A program made the position numbers and the translations under genes. A stretch of 6,924 bases of DNA, taken from contig DKBI01000224.1 in the NCBI GenBank assembly GCA_002451175.1, positions 4,745 to 11,668 of the forward strand, written 5' to 3'. The notes beneath the pieces were generated by a model. It was not told where the DNA came from. It saw only the letters and a program-made list of their open reading frames with translations, and made no database searches. This stretch comes from Betaproteobacteria bacterium UBA6904. Its GTDB lineage: Bacteria; Pseudomonadota; Gammaproteobacteria; Burkholderiales; SG8-39. Below, one piece after another: positions 1 through 6,367 of the stretch (position 1 is its first letter; each line of letters opens with the position of its first letter).

Positions 1-725
1 GCGTCTTCCAGCGCGAGCGCCCGCAGCGCCTGGAGCGCGGCGAGCGCGCGTTCAGTCCAGGGCGGCGGCCACGCCAGGCGCCGCGCCTCGCGGACCAGGT
101 AGCCCAGGATCGCCGCGTTGACGTGCAGATCCTCGACCGTGCGGAAGCGCTTCACGCAGTCGGCGTAGCCGTCGCCCGGAAGCAGCGCGTCGTCCGACAC
201 GCGCACCTTGTCGAGCTGCAGCCGCGCGTGCGGAACCTCTGGGACGAAGCGCGCGGGCGGCATGACGGTCACCGTGACCCCGGGCGCCTCGGACGCAATC
301 CGTACGACACGAATGGTCGGGCGATCCCCATCGACCTGCGCATCGCGCGCCGCGACGAAGAACAGCGCGCCTTGCGGTCCGAGCGTCGTCCAGCGCTTGG
401 CGCCGTCGAGCCGCCAGCCGTCGCCTTCGCGCCGCAGCGTGCTGCGGATCGCCTTCGGCGAATTGCCGTCTGCCTCGGTGACGCAGAGCGCCGCAATGCG
501 GTCGTCCGGCACCTCGGGCAGGAGCGCGCGCAGCGCCGCCTGATAGCCTGAGGCGAACGCCCAGCCGACGCGATCGGCGCGGAATCCGGCCACGATCGCG
601 CAATCCATGGGGTTGCGCCAAACGGCCGCGCACTCGCGATGGCGTGGCCACCACGCGGCGACGTCCGGGCACTCGGCCACCGCAGCGGGCGCCTTCAGCA
701 GGTAGCCGATGACGTCGTCGCGCAC
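1..725 (-). CDS. acyl-CoA dehydrogenase-like protein, partial (C-terminus beyond left edge)
   Basis: An open frame on the minus strand runs from about 725 to the left edge with no stop; 241 codons are visible. I chose the GTG at 725-723 (MRDDVIGYLL...) because no ATG lies upstream in frame and it sits 7 bases after the fdhD stop, suggesting translational coupling. The acyl-CoA dehydrogenase signature is seen at residues 79-115: ALCVTEADGNSP, then the T of RST, then WRLDGAKRWTT, matching the family pattern of the flavin-contacting beta domain. Residues 166-185 (HARLQLDKVRVSDDALLPGD) match the usual end of that domain. Only about 78 residues precede the CVTE motif, against roughly 120 in typical members, so the N-terminal helical domain looks shortened. 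The catalytic glutamate, normally in the C-terminal domain, is outside the window. Substrate unknown. It may be a divergent flavoprotein that does not act on acyl-CoA. The family call is fairly safe, the start less so. Confidence 0.8.
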   Translation of the reverse strand, partial: MRDDVIGYLLKAPAAVAECPDVAAWWPRHRECAAVWRNPMDCAIVAGFRADRVGWAFASGYQAALRALLPEVPDDRIAALCVTEADGNSPKAIRSTLRREGDGWRLDGAKRWTTLGPQGALFFVAARDAQVDGDRPTIRVVRIASEAPGVTVTVMPPARFVPEVPHARLQLDKVRVSDDALLPGDGYADCVKRFRTVEDLHVNAAILGYLVREARRLAWPPPWTERALAALQALRALALED

Positions 726-732
726 GTCGCGA

Positions 733-1590
733 TCAGGCGAAGGCGGTCGGCTGCGGCGCGGTGCGCTCGATGCGGTGCGCGCCCGTGAAAACGAGGTAGT
801 GGCGCCCGCTCGCTCGCCCGAGCATCGTCAACCCGACGCGGTGCGCGATCTCGTAGCCCATGCGCGTCAGACCCGAGCGCGAGACGAGGAACGGCATGCG
901 CATCTGGGTGCACTTGATGACCATCTCGGAGGTCAGGCGCCCGGTCGTGTAGAAGATCTTGTCCGAGCCGTCGATCCCCTCGAGCCACATCCGTCCGGCG
1001 ATCGCGTCCACGGCGTTGTGCCGTCCCACGTCCTCGACGAACATGAGGATCTCGGCGGCGGCCGGCCCAGTGCACTGTGCGAGCGCGCAGCCATGCACGG
1101 CGCCCGCCTGCTTGTAAATCGTTTCGTGCCGGCGGACTTTCTCGATCAGGTCGAACAGCTGCGCGTCCGCCAGGCGCAGGTCGTCGCGCAGCGTCACGTG
1201 CGCGATCTCTTCCATCAGATCGCCGAACACGGTGCCCTGCCCGCAGCCGGTGGTGACGGTGCGCCGCGCCATCTTCTGCTTGAGGCCGCGCGTGGAGCGC
1301 CGGCGCGTGGTCACGGCGGCCGAATCGGTGTCCCAATCCACCTGCACGGCCGCGATGTCCTCGATCGAGCCGACGAGGCGCTGATTGCGCAGGTACCCGA
1401 GCACCAGCGCCTCGGGCGCATGGCCGAGCGTCATCAGGGTAACGATCTCGCGCTTGTCGAGGTACAGCGTCAGCGGATGCTCGCCGGCGATCGACGTGGG
1501 CACCATCTCGCCGCGCTCGTTGAGCGCCTCGACCTCGAACGTTGCCGGCCGGGCGGCGTTCGTCAGCTGCACGGTCGGGCGATCAGCCAC
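733..1590 (-). CDS. fdhD: formate dehydrogenase accessory sulfurtransferase FdhD
   Basis: A 285-residue cytoplasmic protein of usual FdhD length. In the characterised family FdhD carries sulfur from the cysteine desulfurase IscS to the bis-MGD cofactor of formate dehydrogenase, which is needed for activity. Visible family motifs are TTGCGQGT (residues 113-120, Cys116), [10 protein letters not shown] (161-170), [12 protein letters not shown] (184-195, nearly the family consensus [10 protein letters not shown]) and [10 protein letters not shown] with the following [10 protein letters not shown] (215-242). The CxxC of the E. coli protein is here C-G-Q-G, so the second cysteine is absent. The start is a GTG at 1590 that overlaps the 3' end of moaA by 8 bases, implying coupled translation; the next in-frame methionine would cut into the conserved N-terminal part. 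It is followed after 7 bases by the acyl-CoA-dehydrogenase-like gene. Identification is very secure. Confidence 0.96.
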   Translation of the reverse strand: MADRPTVQLTNAARPATFEVEALNERGEMVPTSIAGEHPLTLYLDKREIVTLMTLGHAPEALVLGYLRNQRLVGSIEDIAAVQVDWDTDSAAVTTRRRSTRGLKQKMARRTVTTGCGQGTVFGDLMEEIAHVTLRDDLRLADAQLFDLIEKVRRHETIYKQAGAVHGCALAQCTGPAAAEILMFVEDVGRHNAVDAIAGRMWLEGIDGSDKIFYTTGRLTSEMVIKCTQMRMPFLVSRSGLTRMGYEIAHRVGLTMLGRASGRHYLVFTGAHRIERTAPQPTAFA

Positions 1591-2653
1591 CGATGTACGA
1601 CATCTCGACCTTGCGCAGGCGCGCGGTCTCGGCGGTGCGAATCTCCGAGTAGCCGTCTTCGCGCCGGCTCCACACCGCGGCGATCCGGTCGCGAATCGCC
1701 TCGTCGGAGGCGCCGCCGCGCAGCAGCGACTTCAGGTCGTGCCCTTCGGTCGCGAACAGGCAGGTGAAGAGGGCGCCCTCGGTGGACAGGCGCATGCGGT
1801 TGCAGTCGCGGCAGAAGGCCTGCGTCACCGACGAGATGACGCCGATTTCCCCGCCTCCGTCCCGGTAGCGCCAGCGCTCCGCGACCTCGCCCGGATGGCT
1901 CGCTTCCGCGGGCTCGAGCGGAAACTGCTCGTCGATGCGGCGCACCACGTCGGCGGAGGGCACCACGTCGTCCATGCGCCAGCCGTTCGTCGAGCCGACG
2001 TCCATGTACTCGATGAAGCGCACGACGTGGCCCGTGCCGCGCCAATGCCGCGCCATGTCCACGATCTGGTGATCGTTGGTGCCGCGCTTCACCACCATGT
2101 TGATTTTCAGCGGCGCAAGACCCGCGGCGGCGGCGGCCTCGATGCCCTTGAGGACCCGCTCCACCGGCACGTCGGCGTCGTTCATGCGGCGGAAGGTCGC
2201 GTCGTCGAGCGAGTCGAGGCTCACCGTGATCCGCTGCAGCCCGGCGTCCTTCAGCGACGGTGCGAGGCGCGCGAGCGCCGAGCCGTTGGTCGTCAGCGTG
2301 AGGTCGGTGCCCAGCGGCGCGAGCAGCGCGATCAGCTTGTGGACGTCCTTGCGCACCAGCGGCTCGCCCCCCGTGAGGCGGATCTTGCGCACGCCCAGGC
2401 CCACGAAGATGCGCGCCACGCGCGCAATCTCCTCGAAGCTCAGGATCGCCGCGTGCGGCAGGAACGCATAATCGGCGCCGAACACCTCGCGCGGCATGCA
2501 ATAGACGCAGCGAAAGTTGCAGCGGTCCGTCACCGAAATGCGCAGGTCGCGCAGCGGGCGCGCGCGCACGTCGCGCGGCGGCCGGCCGTCCCACGCAGGG
2601 TCGACCACCGGCGCGGACTGTTCGACGCGGATCGGAATAACCTTTTCCGTCAT
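1583..2653 (-). CDS. moaA: GTP 3',8-cyclase MoaA (molybdenum cofactor biosynthesis)
   Basis: A 356-residue radical SAM enzyme. MoaA converts GTP to 3',8-cyclo-7,8-dihydro-GTP, the first step of molybdopterin synthesis, in the cytoplasm. The N-terminal S-adenosylmethionine cluster motif is CNFRCVYC (Cys45, Cys49, Cys52), followed by the SAM-contacting LTGGEP (93-98) and TTNGS (121-125). The second, GTP-binding cluster is [10 protein letters not shown] with Cys281, Cys284 and Cys298. The protein ends in Gly-Gly, the C-terminal feature the family needs for catalysis. The open frame extends upstream to 3145, but ATG 2653 ([10 protein letters not shown]) is the right start: it precedes the conserved core by the usual 35-40 residues and the extension is a shadow of the divergent DUF3305 gene. 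It is first in the leftward unit, just downstream of an extended -10 promoter candidate. Placement beside fdhD supplies cofactor synthesis for the formate dehydrogenase. Confidence 0.97.
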   Translation of the reverse strand: MTEKVIPIRVEQSAPVVDPAWDGRPPRDVRARPLRDLRISVTDRCNFRCVYCMPREVFGADYAFLPHAAILSFEEIARVARIFVGLGVRKIRLTGGEPLVRKDVHKLIALLAPLGTDLTLTTNGSALARLAPSLKDAGLQRITVSLDSLDDATFRRMNDADVPVERVLKGIEAAAAAGLAPLKINMVVKRGTNDHQIVDMARHWRGTGHVVRFIEYMDVGSTNGWRMDDVVPSADVVRRIDEQFPLEPAEASHPGEVAERWRYRDGGGEIGVISSVTQAFCRDCNRMRLSTEGALFTCLFATEGHDLKSLLRGGASDEAIRDRIAAVWSRREDGYSEIRTAETARLRKVEMSYIGG

Positions 2654-2671
2654 GGTGGTGTTCGCCGCAAA

Positions 2672-2680
2672 ATCATAGCA
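2672..2680 (-). promoter_or_regulatory. candidate extended -10 promoter for moaA-fdhD
   Basis: Read on the minus strand this is TGC-TATGAT: a TATGAT hexamer (5 of 6 to the sigma-70 -10 consensus) with the TG of an extended -10 element. No good -35 is visible at the right distance, which extended -10 promoters can tolerate. Transcription would begin near 2665, leaving about 12 bases before the moaA ATG at 2653. The call rests on motif and location only. Confidence 0.5.
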
Positions 2681-2685
2681 GAGGG

Positions 2686-2691
2686 TATAGT
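2686..2691 (+). promoter_or_regulatory. candidate -10 element for the rightward accessory operon
   Basis: TATAGT matches the sigma-70 -10 consensus at 5 of 6 positions and lies in the AT-rich divergent gap. No -35 hexamer is recognisable upstream; the expected position is filled by GC-rich sequence. A start site 7-8 bases downstream would fall at about 2698-2699, on the ATG of the DUF3305 gene, so the message could be leaderless or the gene could use a later start codon. Weakly supported. Confidence 0.35.
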
Positions 2692-2698
2692 TCGCGGC

Positions 2699-3169
2699 AT
2701 GGAAAAACCCCGCATGCACGTCGCGGTCATCATGCAGCAGCGCGCGACGGCGAACCGCTGGCAGACCGAAGTCTGGGAGCCGCTCGGCGTGCTCACCGGC
2801 GCGCCGGACACCGCGCCGCGCCGCCTCGTCGAGGAGCGCGACCGGACGCAGTGGCTGCATCCGGGATTGGAGATCGTGCTGCGGCAGCCCGACGCGGACG
2901 GCTACTACCTGAACGTATCGACCCGCGACCCGCGCGTGTTCGTCCTCTGGCGCATGGAAGACGGCCGCGGCGTGCCGCATCACCTCACCGTCAGCTACAG
3001 CGAGGCGAGCAGCTGGATGGACGGCGGCGAGCAGGTGGATTCGGTGCCCATGCCGCCGGAGATCTTCGCGTGGGTCGGCGACTTCGTGGAGAAGCACTAT
3101 CGGCCGGAGCCGAAACGCCGCATCCGGCCGCAGTCCTTCCGGCAACCCGGCGAGCGCTCGCGCGGCTGA
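2699..3169 (+). CDS. DUF3305 domain protein of formate dehydrogenase locus
   Basis: A 156-residue cytoplasmic protein with no signal peptide or membrane segment. I recognise it as the DUF3305 family from its N-terminal [20 protein letters not shown] (residues 7-26), the later FVLWRME (81-87) and the C-terminal [18 protein letters not shown] (117-134), and from its position directly before a DUF3306 gene. The family is known from formate dehydrogenase clusters of Proteobacteria but has no established biochemical role. The C-terminal tail (137-156) is basic and probably disordered. The ATG at 2699 has no good Shine-Dalgarno site; a second ATG at 2714, with GGAA 9 bases upstream, is an alternative start that would remove five residues. 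Its stop codon shares one base with the next start (TGATG), so it is translationally coupled to the DUF3306 gene. The upstream in-frame extension is antisense to moaA and rejected. Confidence 0.85.
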   Translation: MEKPRMHVAVIMQQRATANRWQTEVWEPLGVLTGAPDTAPRRLVEERDRTQWLHPGLEIVLRQPDADGYYLNVSTRDPRVFVLWRMEDGRGVPHHLTVSYSEASSWMDGGEQVDSVPMPPEIFAWVGDFVEKHYRPEPKRRIRPQSFRQPGERSRG

Positions 3170-3651
3170 TGGCCGGCACGGAGGAGAAATTCCTGTCGCG
3201 CTGGTCGCGGCGCAAGCGGCAGGCTGCGAAGCCCGCGTCGCCTGCGCCGGCCCCGGCAGCAGCGCCGATGCCCGCTCGGCCCCCGGAGTCGCTGCCGGCG
3301 CCCGAGAGCCTGACTTTCGAGTCCGACTTCCAGTCGTTCCTGCATGACAAGGTCGAGGAATCGGTGAAGCGGGCGGCGCTGAAGAAACTGTTCGCCGACC
3401 CGCGGTTCAACGTCATGGACGGCCTCGACGTCTACATCGACGACTATTCCAAGGACGATCCGATCCCGGAGGCCATGCTCGCGCAGCTGGAGCATTCCAG
3501 GGCCACGCTGGCAGGCGGCCAGCCGCCGCAGGAGGCCGCGGCTGGCGAGGCGGCTGCGGCTGGCGAGACGGCACTGCCCGGCACGGAGACGGAGGCGCCG
3601 ATTCCTCCGCCCGAAAAGAAAGACGATGGCGATCCAGAACAAAACGCTTAG
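3169..3651 (+). CDS. DUF3306 domain protein of formate dehydrogenase locus
   Basis: A 160-residue soluble protein. The family pattern is clear: N-terminal [14 protein letters not shown] (residues 6-19), a proline/alanine-rich linker (about 21-46), then a conserved acidic core [20 protein letters not shown] (54-73) followed by [20 protein letters not shown] (74-93). The C-terminal 50 residues are low-complexity, rich in Ala, Glu and Pro, and include a tandem six-codon repeat ([12 protein letters not shown]). There are no cysteines, no metal-binding motif and no signal peptide, so a scaffold or adaptor seems more likely than an enzyme; that is inference. The function of DUF3306 is not established. 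The start overlaps the DUF3305 stop by one base, and the 3' end overlaps the next gene by 26 bases, so the products are likely made in step. Confidence 0.87.
   Translation: MAGTEEKFLSRWSRRKRQAAKPASPAPAPAAAPMPARPPESLPAPESLTFESDFQSFLHDKVEESVKRAALKKLFADPRFNVMDGLDVYIDDYSKDDPIPEAMLAQLEHSRATLAGGQPPQEAAAGEAAAAGETALPGTETEAPIPPPEKKDDGDPEQNA
3538..3567 (+). repeat. 12-bp direct repeat inside the DUF3306 gene
   Basis: GCGGCTGGCGAG occurs at 3538-3549 and 3556-3567, an 18-base period that keeps the reading frame and encodes the repeated Ala-Gly-Glu units in the low-complexity tail. It looks like a small in-frame duplication and could vary between strains. Confidence 0.6.
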
Positions 3652-5707
3652 GCTCTGCAGCTGCAACGGCACCCTGCCGCTGGCGCCGAAACGGCTAGCC
3701 GCGGCGCTCGGGCTGGCCGATGCGCCCGTCGTGCATCGCGAGCTCTGCCGCAAGCAGGCCGGCGCGTTTCAGGCCGTGCTCTCGGACCCGGACGTGCTGG
3801 TCGCCTGCACGCAGGAAGCGCCGCTGTTCACCGAGCTCGCCGAGGCCGCGAATTCGCAGTCGCGCATCCGGTTTATCAACATTCGGGAGACCGCGGGCTG
3901 GTCGGCCGAGGCCGACGCGGCGTCGCCGAAGATTGCCGCGCTGCTCGCCGCGGCGGCACTGCCGGAGCCCGAGCCGCTGCCTGCGGTGGAATATCGATCC
4001 GGTGGACAGCTCCTGATCATCGGGCCGGCGGGCGCGGCCCTGAGCTGGGCGGAGCGCCTGCGCGAGCAACTGGACGTCAGCGTGCTCATTTCCAGTGACG
4101 GGCCGGGGGAGCTGCCGGCCGACAGGCGCTATCCCGTCTGGTCCGGCCGCGCGGAGGCGATCCGCGGCTGGCTGGGCGCGTTCGAGGTCGAGTGGCGCCA
4201 GGACAATCCGATCGATCTCGAGGTGTGCACGCGGTGCAACGCTTGCGTGCGCGCCTGTCCCGAGCAGGCGATCGATTTTGCATACCAGGTCGATCTTGCG
4301 AAGTGCAAGAGTCATCGGGCCTGCGTGAAGGCCTGCGGCAGCGTCGGGGCCATCGACTTCGAGCGCGCGGAGACCGCGCGCCGCGAGCAGTTCGATCTGG
4401 TGCTCGATCTGTCGCGGCAACCGGTGCTGCGGCGGCACGACCTGCCGCAGGGGTACGCCGCACCGGGCGACGATCCGCTGGAGCAGGCGCTCGCCGTGCA
4501 GCGCCTCGCGGCGCTGGTCGGGGAGTACGAAAAGCCGCGCTTCGTCAGCTATCGGGAGAAAATCTGCGCGCACAGTCGCTCGAAGGTGGCGGGCTGCAGC
4601 CGCTGCCTGGATGTCTGCTCCACCGGCGCCATCACGCCCGACGGGGACCACGTCCGGGTCGAAACGCATCTCTGCGCCGGATGCGGGGGGTGCAGCACCG
4701 TGTGTCCGAGCGGCGCGCTCACCCACCTGTATCCGCGCGTTCCCGATCTCGGCCTGCGCCTGAAGACCCTGCTGGCGACGTACCGTGGCGCGGGCGGACG
4801 CGACGCCTGCGTCCTGATTCACGATGCGGGTGCCGGGCGGGAGGCCGTCCTGCGCCTCGCGCGCCACGGCCGTGGGTTGCCGGCGCGCGTGATCCCGGTC
4901 GAGTGTCACCACGTGGCCTCGATCGGCATCGACCTGGCGCTCGCGGCGCTCGCGTATGGCGCGAGCCAGGTCCGCGTTCTGGTCGCCGGGGCGCCCGCGG
5001 AAGCCTACCTGGCCGCAACGCGCGAGCAGTTCGACATCGCGCAGCGCCTGGTCAGCGGGCTGGGCTATGGCGGCGCGCACTTCGCGCTGGTGGGGGAGGA
5101 CACGCTGGAGCGCGAACTGTGGGACCTGCGTCCCGCAGATTCGGTGCCGACGATCGCCGCCTTCCATCTTGCTGCTGACAAGCGCACCACGCTGGACTAC
5201 GCCATCGAGCACTTGGCGCAACACGCGCCCGCGCGCGTGGAGGTGGTTGCCCTGCCGCAGTCCGCGCCTTTCGGCGCCGTGGTCGTGGACCGCGAGCGCT
5301 GCACGATGTGCAAGTCGTGCATCGGCGCCTGCCCGGCGTCGGCGCTGATCGATGCGCCCGAGGCGCCCGTGTTGCGTTTCATCGAGCGCAACTGCGTTCA
5401 GTGCGGCCTTTGCGCGCGCACCTGCCCGGAGCGCGCGATCCGCTTGGAGCCGCGGCTGCTGCTCGGCCCGCGCGCGAAGGAGGCGGTGACGCTGAACGAG
5501 GCCGAACCGTTCCACTGCGTGCGGTGTGGCAAGGTGTTCGGCACGCAGCGCCTGGTCGACGCCATGCTGAAGAAGATCGGCGGTCACGCCATGTTCGCTG
5601 CGGAGGGCGTGCGCCGGCGGCTGCAGATGTGCGCGGATTGCCGTCTCGTCGACATGGTCGAGACGCCCTCCGAGCCGACGATCTTCGACTACACGAAACG
5701 CCCATGA
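3626..5707 (+). CDS. multi-cluster 4Fe-4S protein, HdrA/MvhD-like, of formate dehydrogenase locus
   Basis: A 693-residue cytoplasmic iron-sulfur protein without signal peptide or membrane segment. Residues 8-110 resemble the N-terminal domain of heterodisulfide reductase HdrA: LCSCNGT (Cys11, Cys13), LCRKQ (Cys41), LVACTQEAPLF (Cys61) and FINIRETAGW (83-92). Residues 128-157 look like a degenerate Rossmann strand (LLIIGPAG). Ferredoxin-type ligand sets follow: Cys201/204/207/211; Cys227/His230/Cys233/Cys237; Cys314/324/327/331; Cys350/353/356/360; Cys559/562/565/569; Cys590/593/596/600. Between the second and third pairs, residues 393-490 (RVIPVECHH, then ALAYGASQVRVLVAG) resemble MvhD. A CVRC (631-634) and CADC (669-672) form a zinc-ribbon-like tail. 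The start overlaps the DUF3306 gene by 26 bases and the stop overlaps the chaperone gene (ATGA). Genes of this kind sit in betaproteobacterial formate dehydrogenase clusters and are usually annotated only as 4Fe-4S proteins. Electron transfer is likely; partners and role are unknown, and the HdrA/MvhD relation is my reading by eye. Confidence 0.88.
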   Translation: MAIQNKTLRLCSCNGTLPLAPKRLAAALGLADAPVVHRELCRKQAGAFQAVLSDPDVLVACTQEAPLFTELAEAANSQSRIRFINIRETAGWSAEADAASPKIAALLAAAALPEPEPLPAVEYRSGGQLLIIGPAGAALSWAERLREQLDVSVLISSDGPGELPADRRYPVWSGRAEAIRGWLGAFEVEWRQDNPIDLEVCTRCNACVRACPEQAIDFAYQVDLAKCKSHRACVKACGSVGAIDFERAETARREQFDLVLDLSRQPVLRRHDLPQGYAAPGDDPLEQALAVQRLAALVGEYEKPRFVSYREKICAHSRSKVAGCSRCLDVCSTGAITPDGDHVRVETHLCAGCGGCSTVCPSGALTHLYPRVPDLGLRLKTLLATYRGAGGRDACVLIHDAGAGREAVLRLARHGRGLPARVIPVECHHVASIGIDLALAALAYGASQVRVLVAGAPAEAYLAATREQFDIAQRLVSGLGYGGAHFALVGEDTLERELWDLRPADSVPTIAAFHLAADKRTTLDYAIEHLAQHAPARVEVVALPQSAPFGAVVVDRERCTMCKSCIGACPASALIDAPEAPVLRFIERNCVQCGLCARTCPERAIRLEPRLLLGPRAKEAVTLNEAEPFHCVRCGKVFGTQRLVDAMLKKIGGHAMFAAEGVRRRLQMCADCRLVDMVETPSEPTIFDYTKRP

Positions 5708-6294
5708 GCGCGCCGACGCTGCCGCCCGAGGATCAGGCGCGGGCGGACATCTACGCGCTGCTGGCGCGCCTCTTCTACGCGCCGCCAGACGAGGACCTCC
5801 TGCGCCGGCTCGCGACGACGGCCAGCCCGGCCGACACGGACCAGGATTCGCCGTTCGTCGCCGCCTGGAACGCGTTGGCGCGCTCCGCTGCGGTCGTCGA
5901 AAGCGACGCCGTGTGCGAGGAATTCGAGGTCACGTTCGTCGGCACCGGCAAGGCGCTCGTGACGCCCTATGCCAGTGCGTACCTGGCCGCCGGGGCCCAC
6001 CACGCGCCGCTGGTCGGCATTCGGGAAACCCTCGCCACGTACGGGCTCCAGCGCCTGCAGGGAAGGCACGAGCCGGAGGACCACATTGCGGCGCTTTGCG
6101 AGGCCATGCGGCACCTCGTGATGCACTGCGACATCGACGATCAGAGGACCTTCTTCGAGAGTTTCATTTGGCCGTCGACGGTTCCGTTGTGCGACGCAAT
6201 AGCGCAATGCGAGCGCGCGAGCTTCTACCGGGAGGTCGCGCAACTGACGCGGGTATTCGCACAACTTGAACACGAATCGTTTCAAATGAATTAG
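5704..6294 (+). CDS. TorD/DmsD-family molybdoenzyme chaperone
   Basis: A 196-residue, probably all-helical cytoplasmic protein of the TorD family, near the family's usual length. Members bind the Tat signal of a molybdoenzyme catalytic subunit and hold it for cofactor insertion before export. The key motif is EPEDHIAALCEAMRHLV (residues 123-139), matching the family's E-x-x-DH signature. The N-terminal RADIYALLARLFYAPPDEDLL (13-33) is the typical first helix followed by the P-x-x-x-L turn, and TPYASAY (87-93) is the usual central segment. The ATG at 5704 overlaps the stop of the Fe-S gene as ATGA; a longer in-frame extension back to 5308 is antisense-like noise within that gene. The likely client is the formate dehydrogenase catalytic subunit encoded at the right edge. 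The last 25 codons are unusually AT-rich for the window, perhaps because they overlap regulatory sequence for the following genes. Confidence 0.92.
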   Translation: MSAPTLPPEDQARADIYALLARLFYAPPDEDLLRRLATTASPADTDQDSPFVAAWNALARSAAVVESDAVCEEFEVTFVGTGKALVTPYASAYLAAGAHHAPLVGIRETLATYGLQRLQGRHEPEDHIAALCEAMRHLVMHCDIDDQRTFFESFIWPSTVPLCDAIAQCERASFYREVAQLTRVFAQLEHESFQMN

Positions 6295-6325
6295 ACTTTT
6301 TGATGAAGAGCAACAATTTCGCTTA
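6266..6325 (+). promoter_or_regulatory. AT-rich stretch, possible promoter region for the structural fdh genes
   Basis: About 60 bases spanning the end of the chaperone gene and the start of the gap are strikingly AT-rich compared with the rest of the window. TTGAAC (6266-6271) and TTGATG (6300-6305) each match the sigma-70 -35 consensus at 4 of 6 positions, but no convincing -10 lies at proper spacing. I see no clear sigma-54 -24/-12 pair. The composition suggests an internal promoter or regulator site; the exact elements cannot be fixed. Confidence 0.3.
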
Positions 6326-6341
6326 GGGCCGGCTCCGGCCC
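6326..6341. other. GC-rich perfect inverted repeat in the gap before the Tat-protein gene
   Basis: GGGCCGGCTCCGGCCC is a 16-base inverted repeat (7-base arms, 2-base centre; as RNA a 6-bp stem with a GCTC tetraloop). It is followed by GTGGCGAAC rather than a T-run, so it is not a standard intrinsic terminator. It lies 27 bases before the start of the next gene and could stabilise an mRNA end, cause partial pausing or serve as a protein site. Confidence 0.55.
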
Positions 6342-6357
6342 GTGGCGAACTTATAAC

Positions 6358-6367
6358 GAGGAGGGGG
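6358..6367 (+). promoter_or_regulatory. strong Shine-Dalgarno site for the Tat-target gene
   Basis: GAGGAGGGGG ends one base before the ATG at 6369; the GAGGAGG core gives about 4 bases of spacing, somewhat close but strongly complementary to the 16S rRNA tail. It contrasts with the upstream coupled genes, which lack clear sites, and suggests high expression of the structural part of the locus. Confidence 0.7.

Larger units (their letters stand above)
2661..2699. repeat. imperfect 9-bp direct repeats, possible operator half-sites
   Basis: TTCGCCGCA (2661-2669) and TTCGCGGCA (2691-2699) match at 8 of 9 positions and are exactly 30 bases apart, about three helical turns. They flank the two opposing -10 candidates. 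This could be a regulator binding arrangement, but short GC-rich matches of this kind also arise by chance. Confidence 0.25.

Noticed and set aside
52..672. 206-residue minus-strand open frame at the left end
   Set aside because: Its translation is low-complexity Arg/Ala; a different minus-strand frame encodes a clear acyl-CoA-dehydrogenase signature.
1385..2698. Long plus-strand open frame leading into DUF3305
   Set aside because: It is antisense to moaA and fdhD, which have complete catalytic motifs; only the part from 2699 matches a protein family.
2654..3145. N-terminal extension of MoaA to position 3145
   Set aside because: The added residues mirror the DUF3305 gene on the other strand and place the radical SAM motif far too deep; ATG 2653 gives the normal family length.
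3170..3330. DUF3306 N-terminus as a signal peptide or Tat signal because of SRRKR
   Set aside because: The basic stretch is followed by a Pro/Ala linker and charged residues rather than a hydrophobic segment.
3695..5587. 630-residue open frame on the minus strand opposite the Fe-S protein gene
   Set aside because: Arg/Ala/Gly/His-rich translation without recognisable domains; it is an antisense shadow of a GC-rich gene whose plus-strand frame has intact cysteine motifs.
5308..5703. Upstream extension of the TorD-like gene
   Set aside because: It lies within the Fe-S gene in another frame and adds no family sequence; the ATGA overlap at 5704 is the natural start.
6326..6350. GC hairpin as a rho-independent terminator
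   Set aside because: No T-run follows the stem; the only T-run in the gap (6296-6301) lies upstream of it.
6352..6357. TATAAC as a -10 element for the Tat-target gene
   Set aside because: A start site 7 bases downstream would fall inside the Shine-Dalgarno site and leave almost no leader; no -35 is found at 17 bases.
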